From Psococerastis gibbosa (lineage: Eukaryota > Arthropoda > Insecta > Psocodea > Psocidae): a stretch of 64,000 bases of DNA. Every line of letters begins with the position of its first letter. Position 1 is the stretch's first letter. A model generated the notes under the pieces. It did no database searches and was not told the origin of the DNA. It saw only the letters and a program-made list of their open reading frames with translations. This document shows, piece after piece, positions 1 to 9,261 of this stretch. Where the stretch lies: assembly GCA_963971405.1 (NCBI GenBank), contig OZ020487.1, positions 10,637,344 through 10,701,343 of the forward strand, in the 5' to 3' direction. The translations under genes and the position numbers were made by a program.

Positions 1-198
1 TATGAAAAAAGGGAGGATGTTTAAATGTTCCTTTCACAGTGATATTTACCATAAGAGAAAGTTTTACAATGTAACCCTAACTCCTCTAGATTGGTTCAAT
101 AATTTAACATGAAAGTGCCTACCCATTGTATTTAAGCACTTATACTGTATATATTGTAGTTAAACTGTAGTGGCCAGAAGATGTCCTGTGATATCTGT

Positions 199-400
199 GA
201 CCGATTTCGGCAGTAGGCCATCGCGAGGCTACAGACATACAAACAACTTACGATGGCCTGGTGCCGAAACCGGTCGCTTTTAATATATTTTAGTAATACT
301 TGACAAACTTATTTTATTTACTATGACTGAGTAATACAAAGTCAACGTGGAAAATATTACTGAAATCCCTCTACATTTTTATACCTACTTACCTACATAT
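199..400 (+). repeat. Dispersed repeat with an imperfect stem-loop, copy 1
   Basis: The first 77 bases (199-275) form an imperfect inverted repeat. The arm starting GACCGATTTCGG pairs with one ending CCGAAACCGGTC, and the loop contains ACAGACATACAAACAA. The AT-rich sequence to about 400 is shared with the two copies near 13037 and 13365, so this is a dispersed repeat family. It resembles short hairpin elements common in insect genomes. No coding capacity is visible. Confidence 0.6.
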
Positions 401-562
401 AAGTATATATTAATAAAATGGGCAAAGTATATATAGAAAGAAAAATGTAGAATAATTTACTTTTATTTACTGAAAATACCTATGATGTATTACCCGACCA
501 CGATAGGATGGCACTTGGAGTACTTATAAAAATCGAATAAACTCGCTGTTATGCAAGTTTTC

Positions 563-690
563 GAATAATAATAATAATAATTTATATTTTTTTCTTCAAG
601 TACAACAGTTACAATTTAATTACATTTGGAAGGGGAGCCCAAAGGACTAGTCCCGCGCAGGGCCCCCCTAACAAAAAAACAAATAAACAA
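563..690 (-). mobile_element. Possible 3' end of a LINE with an (ATT)n tail
   Basis: Read on the minus strand, a GC-rich stretch (a GGGGGGCCC-type motif, then CCTTTGGGCTCCCC) is followed by AT-rich sequence that ends in an ATT trinucleotide run (564-581 on the plus strand as AAT repeats). Non-LTR elements of the I and RTE groups often end in such trinucleotide tails. No coding part is attached, so this is a tentative 5'-truncated relic. Confidence 0.3.
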
Positions 691-1570
691 AGTGTTTCAA
701 GTGCTATACTTAAACTTTCATGATCGGGTAGTATATACCTACCTACAATATATACCTATAATTTATAATTAGTATACCATACCCTGCATACATGAATACA
801 TGATAATGATGATACTGTATATACACCATGGGTTTGTTAATATAAACCATAACATATTATCGGTTTTCACTTGGTTTCACGTTATGCAGCCATTCGCCAC
901 ATAGGCGTAGGAGTCATGCTGGGGGCTAGCAAGAAACTTATAGAAACAAAAACAAGAGATGCTACAGCCATTCCCTAATGAGCTAAGCATTGCTTAAGTT
1001 GCGGTATATATTCAGTATGCACACATAATATTCCAACTCTAATTTTACGATTTAATAAATGTTTCCGCTTGGTGCCGCATAGTTTGAAGGGTTGTATTTA
1101 ATTATGAAAGGCATATTATTGAGTTTTGGTGAAGTTCTCAAATTCTTGAAGCTCCTATATACCTAGTTCCACGTCTTTATCGGTTTATTTTATTATTATA
1201 CAATTTCATTTTTGGTTGTAGGAAATTTTATTCCCCCTCGCAACTTCAACAGCCGTCAAGAACTAAAATGGTGGTGAAGTGAATTTCCTTATGCACCGTA
1301 CGTGTTTCCCATATCGTACGTGCAAATAGCTGAAGTGGCAAAGTTCGAATAAATTTCGGGGCAAAATGTGCATATTTTAGGTTTTCCCAAAAATTATGAG
1401 AGACTGTAGGCCTTGAAGAAATAGAACACCGTACAAAAGTTCCAAAAAAGCTATGCAATACTTACCTTATGAATACCAAGGTTTACTAACTCATGGCAAC
1501 CAACCTCTTCTAAGTTAGTAGCAAACACGCACTTAGATCGCAGCTGCGTGAGAGAGACTGGCCTGCTTAA
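691..1570. other. AT-rich stretch without a recognisable gene
   Basis: Both strands were read. The one open frame of about 70 codons on the minus strand (1246-1458) has no recognisable motif and no codon signature. No RNA gene or repeat could be recognised here. Confidence 0.5.
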
Positions 1571-1753
1571 GGCGCCCATTCCACCGACCGGCTAGGGCTA
1601 TTTACAAAAACGGTGACGTGGTAGCAGACATTGAAGACTTAGGTGGCGTTTCCACCGATCTCGCATTGCAGAATGCAAATGACATTGACGGAAATTAGAA
1701 TTTTTCTTTTTATAGAAATCTATTAAAATGTTTGTAATTAACATATCCCATGA
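1571..1753 (+). mobile_element. GGCGCC-MITE copy 1, left half (split by a LINE)
   Basis: The element begins GGCGCCCATTCCACCG and is the left half of a roughly 381-bp inverted-repeat element whose right half is at 6564-6761. The terminal arm, including GACGTGGTAGCAGACATT and CACCGATCTCGCATTGCAG, is matched in reverse complement at the right end. Uninterrupted copies at 10809-11192 and 61530-61908 show the continuous structure. It has no coding capacity, so it is a non-autonomous DNA transposon. The flanking TTA on both sides suggests a 3-bp target duplication, as in PIF/Harbinger elements, but one extra A at the left end leaves TA possible. Confidence 0.85.
1743..1753 (+). repeat. LINE target-site duplication, left copy
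   Basis: ATATCCCATGA occurs here and again at 6553-6563, directly after the poly-A tail. In the uninterrupted MITE copies this sequence is present once and continues into CGCCATT, so the duplication was made when the LINE inserted. Confidence 0.92.
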
Positions 1754-1815
1754 TCCCATCCATATCTTCTCTGGAGCAGGCCTCGCCTTCTTTGTCTTAT
1801 TCTTTTCCCCAGGTC

Positions 1816-2838
1816 ATGCTGACGGAGGGGGCACCGGAAGCTCTGACAGAGCAGGCCGGTATTTCCACCCAGGCCGACATGGCGGAGGGAGGAACTACCC
1901 TGGAGGGGAACAAGGAGATAGAAGAGGACCTGAGTAAAGCCGCCTCTGGACTCCGACTAAAAGGGAAGCCCAGGAGAGACTCTGCGTGGCATAAGGCTAA
2001 TTTCGAGAGAAGAAAACAAGCCAAAATTGCAGCAGGGACCTGGACTTCCGGGAAACCAAAAAAGGCAGCTGGAGCTGAAAAGGTAGCCACTTCGGTGGCG
2101 GGACCTACAGCGAAAGCAGAGCCTATGGAAACGCCTCTGAAGAGGCAAAGGTCGGAAGGCAGTACGCCAAGTTCCGGAACCAAGGCACAGGTGAAGAGGC
2201 GGAAAAACATAGATGACGTGAGACCGGGAAACCCAGGACTTAGTAAGGTCGGAGGGCTATTCTCGGAGAAGCTCACGACTGTTAAAATGGCAGTAACATT
2301 TGCTGAGTTCCCCGACAGACGTCTGACAGGAGACGAGAGCGAGGAACTCATAATGTTGCTGACAGCAAAACTGCAGCTAATGAGCAATGGCTTAATGCCG
2401 TGCTTCAGTGAGCAGTACCGAGTTGACGGGGGGGCGCTGGTTCTATACTGTGCGAATAAGGAAACCAAAGCTTGGCTTGAGCAGGTGGTTTCCGAATCCA
2501 GCCCCTGGAATGGCAACTCCCTACAAGTGGGAGAAGCGAACAAAGTCCTTAATAGGACAAGAGCCATCACCAGGCTAGCAATGCCTTATAGCAAGATGCG
2601 TATGGTAGATGTGCTTAAACAGCTGCATGCTCACAACCCGAAGGTCCAATGCAAGGAATGGCGGGTAGTAAATCATCAGCTTGAAGACGACGGGAAGACT
2701 GCGACGGTGGTGCTTTCCCTCAGTGAGACTGAGATGAATGAGCTCAGGGGGCATAACTTGCGCTTAAGTTTGGGCCTTGGAGTCATTTGTTTCAGGGTCG
2801 TCGATAAGAAGCAGCCTGGAGATGGAAGGAAAGATTAA
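1816..2838 (+). CDS. LINE ORF1 protein (RNA-binding/chaperone-type)
   Basis: About 340 residues from the ATG at 1816. An in-frame ATG at 1750 lies inside the target-site duplication, so it belongs to the host site and cannot be the element's native start. The first half is rich in Lys, Arg, Ala and Ser (for example KGKPRR, RRKQAK, LKRQR, VKRRK), consistent with nucleic-acid binding or nuclear import. The second half, from about residue 150, looks globular (MAVTFAEFPDRRLTGDESEE and onward). No CCHC zinc knuckles are visible, unlike many Jockey and R1 ORF1 proteins. The layout resembles insect LINE ORF1 proteins carrying DUF4780, but I could not test that. It overlaps ORF2 by 17 bases. The frame is intact. 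Confidence 0.8.
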   Translation: MLTEGAPEALTEQAGISTQADMAEGGTTLEGNKEIEEDLSKAASGLRLKGKPRRDSAWHKANFERRKQAKIAAGTWTSGKPKKAAGAEKVATSVAGPTAKAEPMETPLKRQRSEGSTPSSGTKAQVKRRKNIDDVRPGNPGLSKVGGLFSEKLTTVKMAVTFAEFPDRRLTGDESEELIMLLTAKLQLMSNGLMPCFSEQYRVDGGALVLYCANKETKAWLEQVVSESSPWNGNSLQVGEANKVLNRTRAITRLAMPYSKMRMVDVLKQLHAHNPKVQCKEWRVVNHQLEDDGKTATVVLSLSETEMNELRGHNLRLSLGLGVICFRVVDKKQPGDGRKD

Positions 2839-5800
2839 GATCATCCAAGCCAATCTCCAGCATAAGAAAACCGCCTCGGCGAACCTAGCCAGGATGCTAA
2901 GGGCAGGTCAATACGACGTAGCCCTTATTCAAGAACCCTGGGTGGTACAGGGGAAGGTGTCCGGACTGGCTGAATCCAATGGTAAGTTGTTATATGACAC
3001 TACAAATAAAAGGCCCAGAGCGGGCATTATTGTAAGCAAGAAACTAAACTTTCTCTTGTTGCAGGAATTTTGCTCGAGGGACCTTATTTGTGTCAGACTC
3101 GTAGTAAAGATACAGGGTGGTCCAAAAGAAATACTCTTGGCATCTGCGTATCTTCCATATGATTCGCCCACTCTACCTCCAACGGAAGAAGTGGAAAAAC
3201 TCATTGGTGAAGTTAACAAGAATGGTGAACACCTGATCTTGGGTACAGACGCCAATGCACATCACACAATATGGGGGAGCACAAACTGCAATGACAGAGG
3301 TGAGTCCCTATTTGACCATATACTGCAGGCTGATCTCAATATTTTAAATAAGGGGAATAGGCCTACATTTATAACAAAGACTAGAAGGGAAGTGTTGGAT
3401 ATCACTGTGTGTACACAACACACTTCTAGGTACATCTCAGGTTGGCAAGTGCTGCTGGAGCCATCACTGGCAGACCATCAGCACATAGCCTTTACCCTTG
3501 AGGAACCTGACATTGAAAGGCAAGTATTCAGAAATCCCAGGAAAACCGACTGGTCAGGATACCGGGAAGATCTGAGAAATGCAGTGAGAGATATTAACTG
3601 TCAAACGAGGGGTACAGTGGAATTGGACGAGGCGGTGGAGCTCATCGAGCAGACCATCTTATCCTCGTACAACAGAAACTGCCCCGTAATCGAAAAAAAC
3701 ATCAAAAAAAGTACGAAGTGGTGGAATAACGAATTAGCAAAAATGAAGACTGAGGTACGTAAGTTATTCAAGACCTCAGCAAAAGTTGGTAAGTGGGAAG
3801 CTTATCATAGCAGACTCACAGAGTACAGCAAAGCTATTCGGAAAGCAAAACGGAAAACATGGAGAAGCTTCTGCGAAAAAGTTGAAAATACAGCAGAAAC
3901 AGCTAGACTCCATAAAATACTGAAATCCACCCACACTAACCCCGTGGGAACTCTGGAAAAATTCTGATGGCAAGTTTACTCGGACAGGGGAGGAGACACT
4001 GGAAAAACTTTTAGGGTGTCACTTCCCCGGTTCGGTGAAATGCGACAACAGCAGCACATCAGAAGACAATAAAGCCCGAAGGGCTGATTGGAACTGTGCC
4101 AAAAGGCTGATAAAACCGGGACAGGTGGGCTGGTCCATCAGCACTTTTGAGCCATGCAAGGCTCCAGGTCCGGATGGGATTTTTCCCCTCCTTCTTCAGG
4201 AGGGGAAAGAGATCCTCACCCCGGCATTGACAACCATCTATCAGGCCAGTGTAGCGCTTGGACATGTTCCTAAGTCGTGGGCAATGGCTAAGGTAGTATT
4301 TATACCTAAACCTGGAAAGGCGAACTACGCCCAGGCCAGGTCATACAGGCCGATATGTCTCAGTTCTTTTCTATTAAAAGCTCTAGAGAAAATCCTGGAT
4401 AAACATATCCGGGAAAAAAATACGCACTAACGCTGGTTTGCATAGTTCTCAGTATGCGTACCGCCCTGGCAGATCCTCTGAGACTGCATTGCATCAACTG
4501 GTGAGCAGACTGGAGGAAAGCCTGGACAATGGAGAGATTGCACTGGCAGCGTTTTTGGACATTGAGGCGGCTTTCTCCAACGCGGGACATGACTCCATGG
4601 TAAGGGCGTTGGAGAGAGTTGGCGTAAATGCAACTGTGTGTAGATGGATCAGATCCATGCTTAGCAATAGGAAGATTCTAGCATCCCTATCTGATGAGAA
4701 GGTGATGGTAAGGGCCACCAGGGGTACGGCACAGGGGGGGGTTATCTCGCCCCTGTTGTGGAACCTTGTGGTGGACAAAATCATCACCAGACTCAATGAG
4801 GTGGGAGTGTACGCACAAGGATATGCGGATGATTTGGCCATTGTGATTAGGGGTAAGTCCATGACGGTCATAACCGAGCTAATGCAAATGGCTTTTTCTG
4901 AAGTAGAAAAATGGTGCAAGGCTGAAAATCTGAGCATCAACCCATCCAAAATCTCGATGGTACCATTTACTCGAAAGAAGAATCTTGATGGGGGAAAGCT
5001 GCCTAAGCTTTTCAATCAAGTTGTAAAACTGGGGACGGAGGTTAAGTATCTAGGGGTTAACCTAGACAAAGGACTTACCTGGAATCCCCATATTACAAAA
5101 ACTATTAACCGAGCTAAACAATTAATTTATGTTTGCAGACGGGCAATAGGCACAACGTGGGGAATCAGGCCCAAAATGGCAATGTGGATTTACACAATGG
5201 TCATTAGGCCGGTGATTACCTATGGAAGTGTAGTTTGGTGGACCAAGACTACACAGGTCACAGTGACAACCAAGTTGAATGGGCTCCAGAGGCTGGCCTG
5301 CCTCTGTATCACAGGAGCAATGTCAACTTCACCAGGGGATGTCCTGAATACTTTATTGAACCTGCCAACCCTGGGAGTCTTCATTGAAGCACAGGCCAGG
5401 ATGGGCGCCTATAGATTGGAGCTGGAAGGCTGCTGGAGAAGCAAAAGGTCAGGCCACTCCAATATTACTAAAAGCATATCGGAAGACACGCTTTTAATGC
5501 CGTCAGACCGAATGACACCCCTGCTCTCATTCAGCAAACCATTTAACACTAGAATTCCAGCTAGAAAAGAATGGAATGCTGAAGAACATCAAACAGGGGA
5601 CAATGACCTAGTCTGGTATACAGATGGGTCGAAAATGGAAAATGGGGCTGGAGGAGGAGTCTATGGGGAAACTGTAGACAAATCCATAGTCCTAAGCCTC
5701 GGCAAATATGCTACAGTCTTTCAGGCTGAGGTAGGGGCCATTATAAAATGCCTAGAGGAGTGTATGGAAATGGAAAGCAAGGGCAAAACCATTATTATCT

Positions 5801-6447
5801 ATACAGACTCGCAGGCAGCGATTAAGGCTGTGGAGGCTATAAAGATCACATCAAAAATGGTGTGGCACTGCATCAACCTCCTAATAAAGGTGTGTCGGGA
5901 AAACTCAGTCTCGCTGATTTGGGTCCCGGCTCACTCGAACTTTGATGGGAATGAAAGAGCCGACGAGCTGGCTCGAAAAGGTGCAGAAACGCCATTCATT
6001 GGTGCAGAACCTAAGTATGGGATGGCTTATTGCCAGGCCCGTACTTCTGTACAAAAATGGGTGCAGAGAAAAACTGCAGAGGAATGGAAGAAAGTCCCGG
6101 AAAGCAGATTTGCTAAGAAGGTTATTCCGGGTCCTAGTAAAAAGCTCACCGATCAGCTTCTCTCTTTAAGTAGAGAGCAAGCTAGAAGGGTGGTTGGCAC
6201 GCTTACGGGCCACGGCCACTTCAACAAACACATGCATAGGGTTGGCGTGAAAAACGACAGTAGATGCAGACTGTGTGAAGTTGAAGAAGAAACAGCTGAA
6301 CACATTCTCTTTGAATGTGAAGCGCTGGGAAAAACTCGATACCAAACTCTTGGCCACCCTAGGTCTGAAGAGGAAACCATCCGATCTAATCCCATCACAA
6401 AAACACTAGAATTTATCAAAAAGACTGGTGTTATAAGATGGGCGTAG
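2822..6447 (+). pseudogene. LINE ORF2 polyprotein (endonuclease, RT, RNase H) with two frameshifts
   Basis: It starts at the ATG at 2822, overlapping the end of ORF1. The endonuclease (about 2830-3510) shows QEPW, GTDANAHHTIWGS, LDITV and SLADHQH, the expected metal-binding and catalytic blocks. The RT shows KAPGPDGI, SYRPICLSS, AYRPGRSSETALHQL, FLDIEAAFSN, GTAQGGVISPLLWNL and the catalytic YADD (4822-4833). RNase H (about 5600-6000) has all four acidic positions: YTDGSK, FQAEVGA, YTDSQAA and NERADELA. A CRLCEVEEETAEHILFEC motif (6265-6318, CX2CX7HX4C) lies near the C terminus. The frame breaks at about 3957-3963 and again at about 4414-4420, both by one base in or beside A-runs. A stop follows shortly after each break in the old frame. 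The breaks could be real decay or sequencing errors. Confidence 0.92.
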
Positions 6448-6518
6448 ACGGCAAACGTGGAAGCAAAAGACCTTCTAGGTCGACGCTTATAGGAACTCAA
6501 ACGAGTAGGCCCCACGAA

Positions 6519-6552
<34 letters not shown>

Positions 6553-6556
<4 letters not shown>

Positions 6557-6563
6557 CCCATGA
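6553..6563 (+). repeat. LINE target-site duplication, right copy
   Basis: The second copy of ATATCCCATGA follows the poly-A run and leads directly into the right half of the interrupted MITE. Confidence 0.92.
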
Positions 6564-6761
6564 CGCCATTTTTTAATTTTAGTTTGTTTGTTTGTGATTT
6601 TACTGTATGATCATTGATAAATTTTAACTATGGCATAGAGGAAAATAAACATTTCCGTCAATTCTGCAATGCGAGGTCGGTGGAAACCCCGCCTTCTTAA
6701 ATGTCTGCTACCACGTCACTGTTCTTGTAAATAGCCCTAGCCGGTCAGTGGAATGGGCGCC
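6564..6761 (+). mobile_element. GGCGCC-MITE copy 1, right half
   Basis: It continues the element begun at 1571. The internal sequence with GTTTGTTTGTTTGTGATTTT leads into the reverse-complement arm ending GGAATGGGCGCC. In the sister copies these halves are contiguous. The right arm lacks some bases relative to the left arm (GCCTTCTTAAATG where others have CACCTAAGTCTTGAATG). Confidence 0.85.
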
Positions 6762-6950
6762 TTAGGAATGTGAACTAACAGTTAAAACCAAAGATATAAA
6801 AAATAGAATAGATAGTGCCATAAGCTAATTAAAGAGGATAGCGATGAAACGTATGGGAAATGCCAGGACATGTAGATTAGTGGTACAGACTCAAACGCAG
6901 GTAGGGTATGAGGGTGGATTCTGCGCAAGCAAGCGTGACGGGAAGAAACA

Positions 6951-7336
6951 GGCCCGGATTTAGCAATAGGCAGAGTAAGCAACTACCTAGGGGCTCCTAC
7001 ACGAAAGGGGCACCACAAAATTAAAACAAAACACGGATTAAAAAAGTAAAAAATAAGTGAATTTCTTATGACAAAAATAATTTTAAATTTTTATTATGGT
7101 GGGAATTTCAGTGTCGTGTCAATAATTGCACCCGACAGTGACACGTTACCGTTGCAAAAATGAAATGTAAGGACAAGTATTATGCTCTTATTTTTATTGT
7201 TCCCTCTTTTCCTACTATACTACTATATACTCTACATCTGCAGTGAAACAATGAGGGATAGTCAATGGAGTTGCTTCTTTTGGGAGGGCTCCACAGAGGA
7301 CTGTGCCTAGGGGTATCCGAAGCCTAAATCCGGCCT
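6951..7336. mobile_element. Probable MITE with GGCCCGGATTTAG ends
   Basis: The left end GGCCCGGATTTAG and the right end CCTAAATCCGGCC are near-perfect reverse complements, and a second pair of motifs (CCTAGGGG) lies just inside each. The interior is AT-rich and non-coding. This resembles a widespread class of animal inverted-repeat elements with a 'CCCGGATTTAGG' terminus. A partial relative may start near 9424. Confidence 0.5.
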
Positions 7337-7475
7337 TGGGAAGAAGACTGCAGGGAAGTCCACAAAACCGTTGGAAGGACGAACTAGAAACCAACCTCCG
7401 TGAGTTGGGAGTCCGAGATGCATGGAGAAGGTGGTTGAGCAGGCCAAAGCCCATCAAAGTAAAGGCTGTAGAGCA
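7337..7475 (+). mobile_element. 3'-end relic of an RTE/CR1-like LINE ORF
   Basis: A short open frame reads RLQGSPQNRWKDELETNL, then WRRWL. This matches the C-terminal pattern of RTE-like polyproteins (small residues, RW.DEL, then a W-rich end). It runs directly into a GAA-rich tail, as such LINEs do. Only the last few dozen codons survive, and the upstream border coincides with the GGCCCGGATTTAG element. Confidence 0.5.
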
Positions 7476-7578
7476 AGAAGAAGAAGAAGACGTAGAAGAA
7501 GAAGAAGAAGAAGACGTAGAAGAATAAGAAGAAGAAGAAGACGTAGAAGAAGATGAAGAAGAAGAAGAAGAAGAAGAT
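7475..7578 (+). repeat. GAA microsatellite with interspersed ACGTAG units
   Basis: A nearly pure GAA repeat is interrupted three times by GACGTAG, giving a weak higher-order period of about 24-26 bases. It probably grew from the 3' tail of the adjoining LINE relic. Confidence 0.85.
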
Positions 7579-7769
7579 CCGGGTGTATTCTATTAAGCAA
7601 TCAGAGAAAATCACGGGAGTCCAATATAAATCAATTATCATCGTATTGAGTGTAACTTATCCTGCAAAAGTCCTAATGTACCTACTGTAAATTTAACAGT
7701 TCAAGACCAGATGTATGCTTACAGTAATTTAATTTATACAAATAGAAAATCTCATTTCAATCGACTTAC

Positions 7770-7981
7770 ATCGGCTTTAGGGTCGTTTTGGAGGTCCATA
7801 ACAGTTGAAACGCTGAAGAAACGCCGACGCTGTATCGTAGGATGATTATGACGTTCCAAGGAAGCCTCGCAGAAGTATCGGACGTAGCCAAAACGCCCGT
7901 GGAAAGACGCCGGAAGCTTACTGGGCAGCGTGTAGGAGAACAGGAAACTGTGGTTACCCTTCCACATAAGTTCTCTTGTAC
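7770..7981 (-). CDS. Internal exon of an arrestin-domain-containing protein
   Basis: The minus strand reads a TTTCAG acceptor, then a 212-nt open exon and a GTAAGT donor (plus-strand ACTTAC at 7764-7769). It begins with two bases completing a codon and ends in phase 0, giving 70 full codons. The peptide contains LMWKGNHSFLFSYTLP, then KLPASFHGRFGYVRY and a stretch ending SLERH. This matches the N domain of alpha-arrestins (ARRDC/TXNIP-like: G.H.FPFSF.LP..LPSSFEG..G.VRY). Such proteins are membrane-trafficking adaptors that link receptors and transporters to ubiquitin ligases. It joins in phase with the exon at 9011-9261. The C-domain exons are not recognisable within the window. Confidence 0.8.
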
Positions 7982-8007
7982 CTGAAATCATCGTCATCAT
8001 TAAGCCT

Positions 8008-8115
8008 CAGGGATGGATTCAGCCGTAGTTGGGGGTCAAAATAGAGGAAATATATGTACAATAGTATCGATTAAATAAGAGGTTAATAATTGTTATAATT
8101 AAATAAAACTTACAA
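8008..8115 (+). mobile_element. One-ended copy of a CAGGGA(C/T)GGAT MITE
   Basis: The left end CAGGGATGGATTCAG and the following G-run and TCAAAATAGA match the left part of the element at 8766-8934. The right end is missing. The copy begins 26 bases upstream of the splice acceptor of the arrestin exon, so it sits at the very edge of the functional intron end. Confidence 0.55.
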
Positions 8116-8765
8116 CCTCTTATAATGGAAACAGTTTGTTTTATGGAAATACAAAACAGCAAGTTTCAGAATTTGTCACATTAAAAATCGCAATACATAA
8201 CATACATAACTCAACTCGAAGACAACAAACCGTCATCTTTAAGGCACTGTTCTAACTAAAAAATGATATAATTGATAATTGAATAAATTAGTTTTTTGTC
8301 CCATAGAAAAATAACCATCTTATTTTTTGTAGAACAAAGAAAATATTTTCGTAGTTGCAATGTAGTGTCCGTCAAAATGCAGTTGAAGACTGAGTATTAA
8401 GTGTTACTGTGAGAAAAATTAGTAAAACGCTGTTTTTCGAGTTACAACCGTTTTCATTAATTTATGACGACAAAACGCTTCCAAGCTGAATCGCTAAGCC
8501 AAGTAATTTTAGTATAGCTTATAATTTAAATAAACAAAAAACCAAAACTAGGAGTTTTAGAAAAACTTGTTATAACTATAACCCGAATTAGTAAAACCCA
8601 AAATATAATCGTTAAAAAATTAACTTTGTCTAAAAAAACCCACTTGTGTTAGTAAAAAACCCTGAGCGCTTTGGGCAAGAACTGCCATCTACAGAGGGAA
8701 ACCCACTAGCACAGTTACATCTTATCACCTTATGATTTATCTGCCGACCTCTCCCCGACCCGACC
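8116..8765. other. AT-rich intronic-looking DNA, no feature seen
   Basis: This lies between the two arrestin-like exons. No open frame of interest, tandem repeat or known element end was recognised. Confidence 0.5.
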
Positions 8766-8934
8766 CAGGGACGGATCCAGCCTGTTTAGGCGGGGGGGGG
8801 GGGCGTAATTGGTCAAAATAGAACAAACATATGTAGTACCGATTAAATTAGAGCTTAATAAATTATCTTACAACAAATTTACTAAATTTTGGGGGGTAAC
8901 TACCCCCTGCCCCCCCCCCCTGTATCCGTCCATG
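8766..8934 (+). mobile_element. Short MITE with CAGGGACGGATCCAG ends and G/C runs
   Basis: The left end CAGGGACGGATCCAG and the right end CTGTATCCGTCCATG are imperfect reverse complements. Each is followed inward by a long G or C run (about 13 G near 8792, 12 C near 8910). The centre is AT-rich. Related elements lie at 8008, 59041 and 59508. Confidence 0.65.
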
Positions 8935-9010
8935 CCCCGATCTCAACCATTAAGTCAATGAGATGTTTTGGAAGTCTCTTTAACAGTATAGGTAGGTACT
9001 TAAAACTTAC

Positions 9011-9261
9011 TACTGTATCGGTGACCGAAGACATACATTTTGTGCTCGAAGTATTTCTCATGTGCCCGAAATTTCATTTCCGTCTTGACCTTCTTTGCCT
9101 TCTTCAGGTTCAGCGACGGCTGCCGTTGTAGCGTGGACCTCGTAGACCGTGGTGCGGTCACTGTTGTCGTCGTGGCAGTCTCCCAGTTAGGGGTGTGGTC
9201 GGATCCGAGGAAGAATGAGCCATTTTGTTCAGTGGTATGCTCCGAGAGGGTGCTGGGACTA
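9011..9261 (-). CDS. Internal exon, N-terminal part of an arrestin-domain protein
   Basis: On the minus strand a TGTTTTCAG acceptor precedes a 251-nt exon that is open for 83 codons, and the donor is GTAAGT. The exon starts with one leftover base and ends with one leftover base (phase 1), exactly complementing the next exon at 7770-7981 (A plus GT gives AGT, Ser). The peptide has a Thr/Arg-rich start, then LNLKKAKKVKTEMKFRAHEK and YFEHKMYVFG. The YF....YLFG spacing before the GNHSFLF block of the next exon matches the arrestin N domain. Third codon positions are rich in C and G, as in a real exon and unlike the surroundings. The upstream exon with the start codon was not found. Confidence 0.7.

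Larger units (their letters stand above)
1754..6552 (+). mobile_element. Nearly full-length non-LTR retrotransposon (LOA/R1/Jockey-like LINE)
   Basis: A 4.8-kb LINE bounded by an 11-bp target duplication and ending in about 31 A residues (6522-6552). It has two overlapping reading frames: ORF1 (1816-2838), and ORF2 (2822-6447) with an APE-type endonuclease, reverse transcriptase, RNase H and a C-terminal Cys-His motif. RNase H together with a short 5' leader (about 60 bp) fits the LOA/I/R1 side of insect LINEs; the exact clade needs a phylogeny. Insertion is into a GGCGCC-MITE in the same orientation as its left-to-right reading. It appears recently inserted: the target duplication is perfect and the poly-A is long. 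ORF2 carries two single-base frame breaks, so this copy as sequenced is probably not autonomous. Confidence 0.93.

Noticed and set aside
1797..2570. A 257-codon frame on the minus strand
   Set aside because: It is antisense to LINE ORF1, which is clearly the coding strand by context and by overlap with ORF2.
7384..7641. Minus-strand frame of Phe-rich protein
   Set aside because: It is the translation of the GAA microsatellite read backwards.
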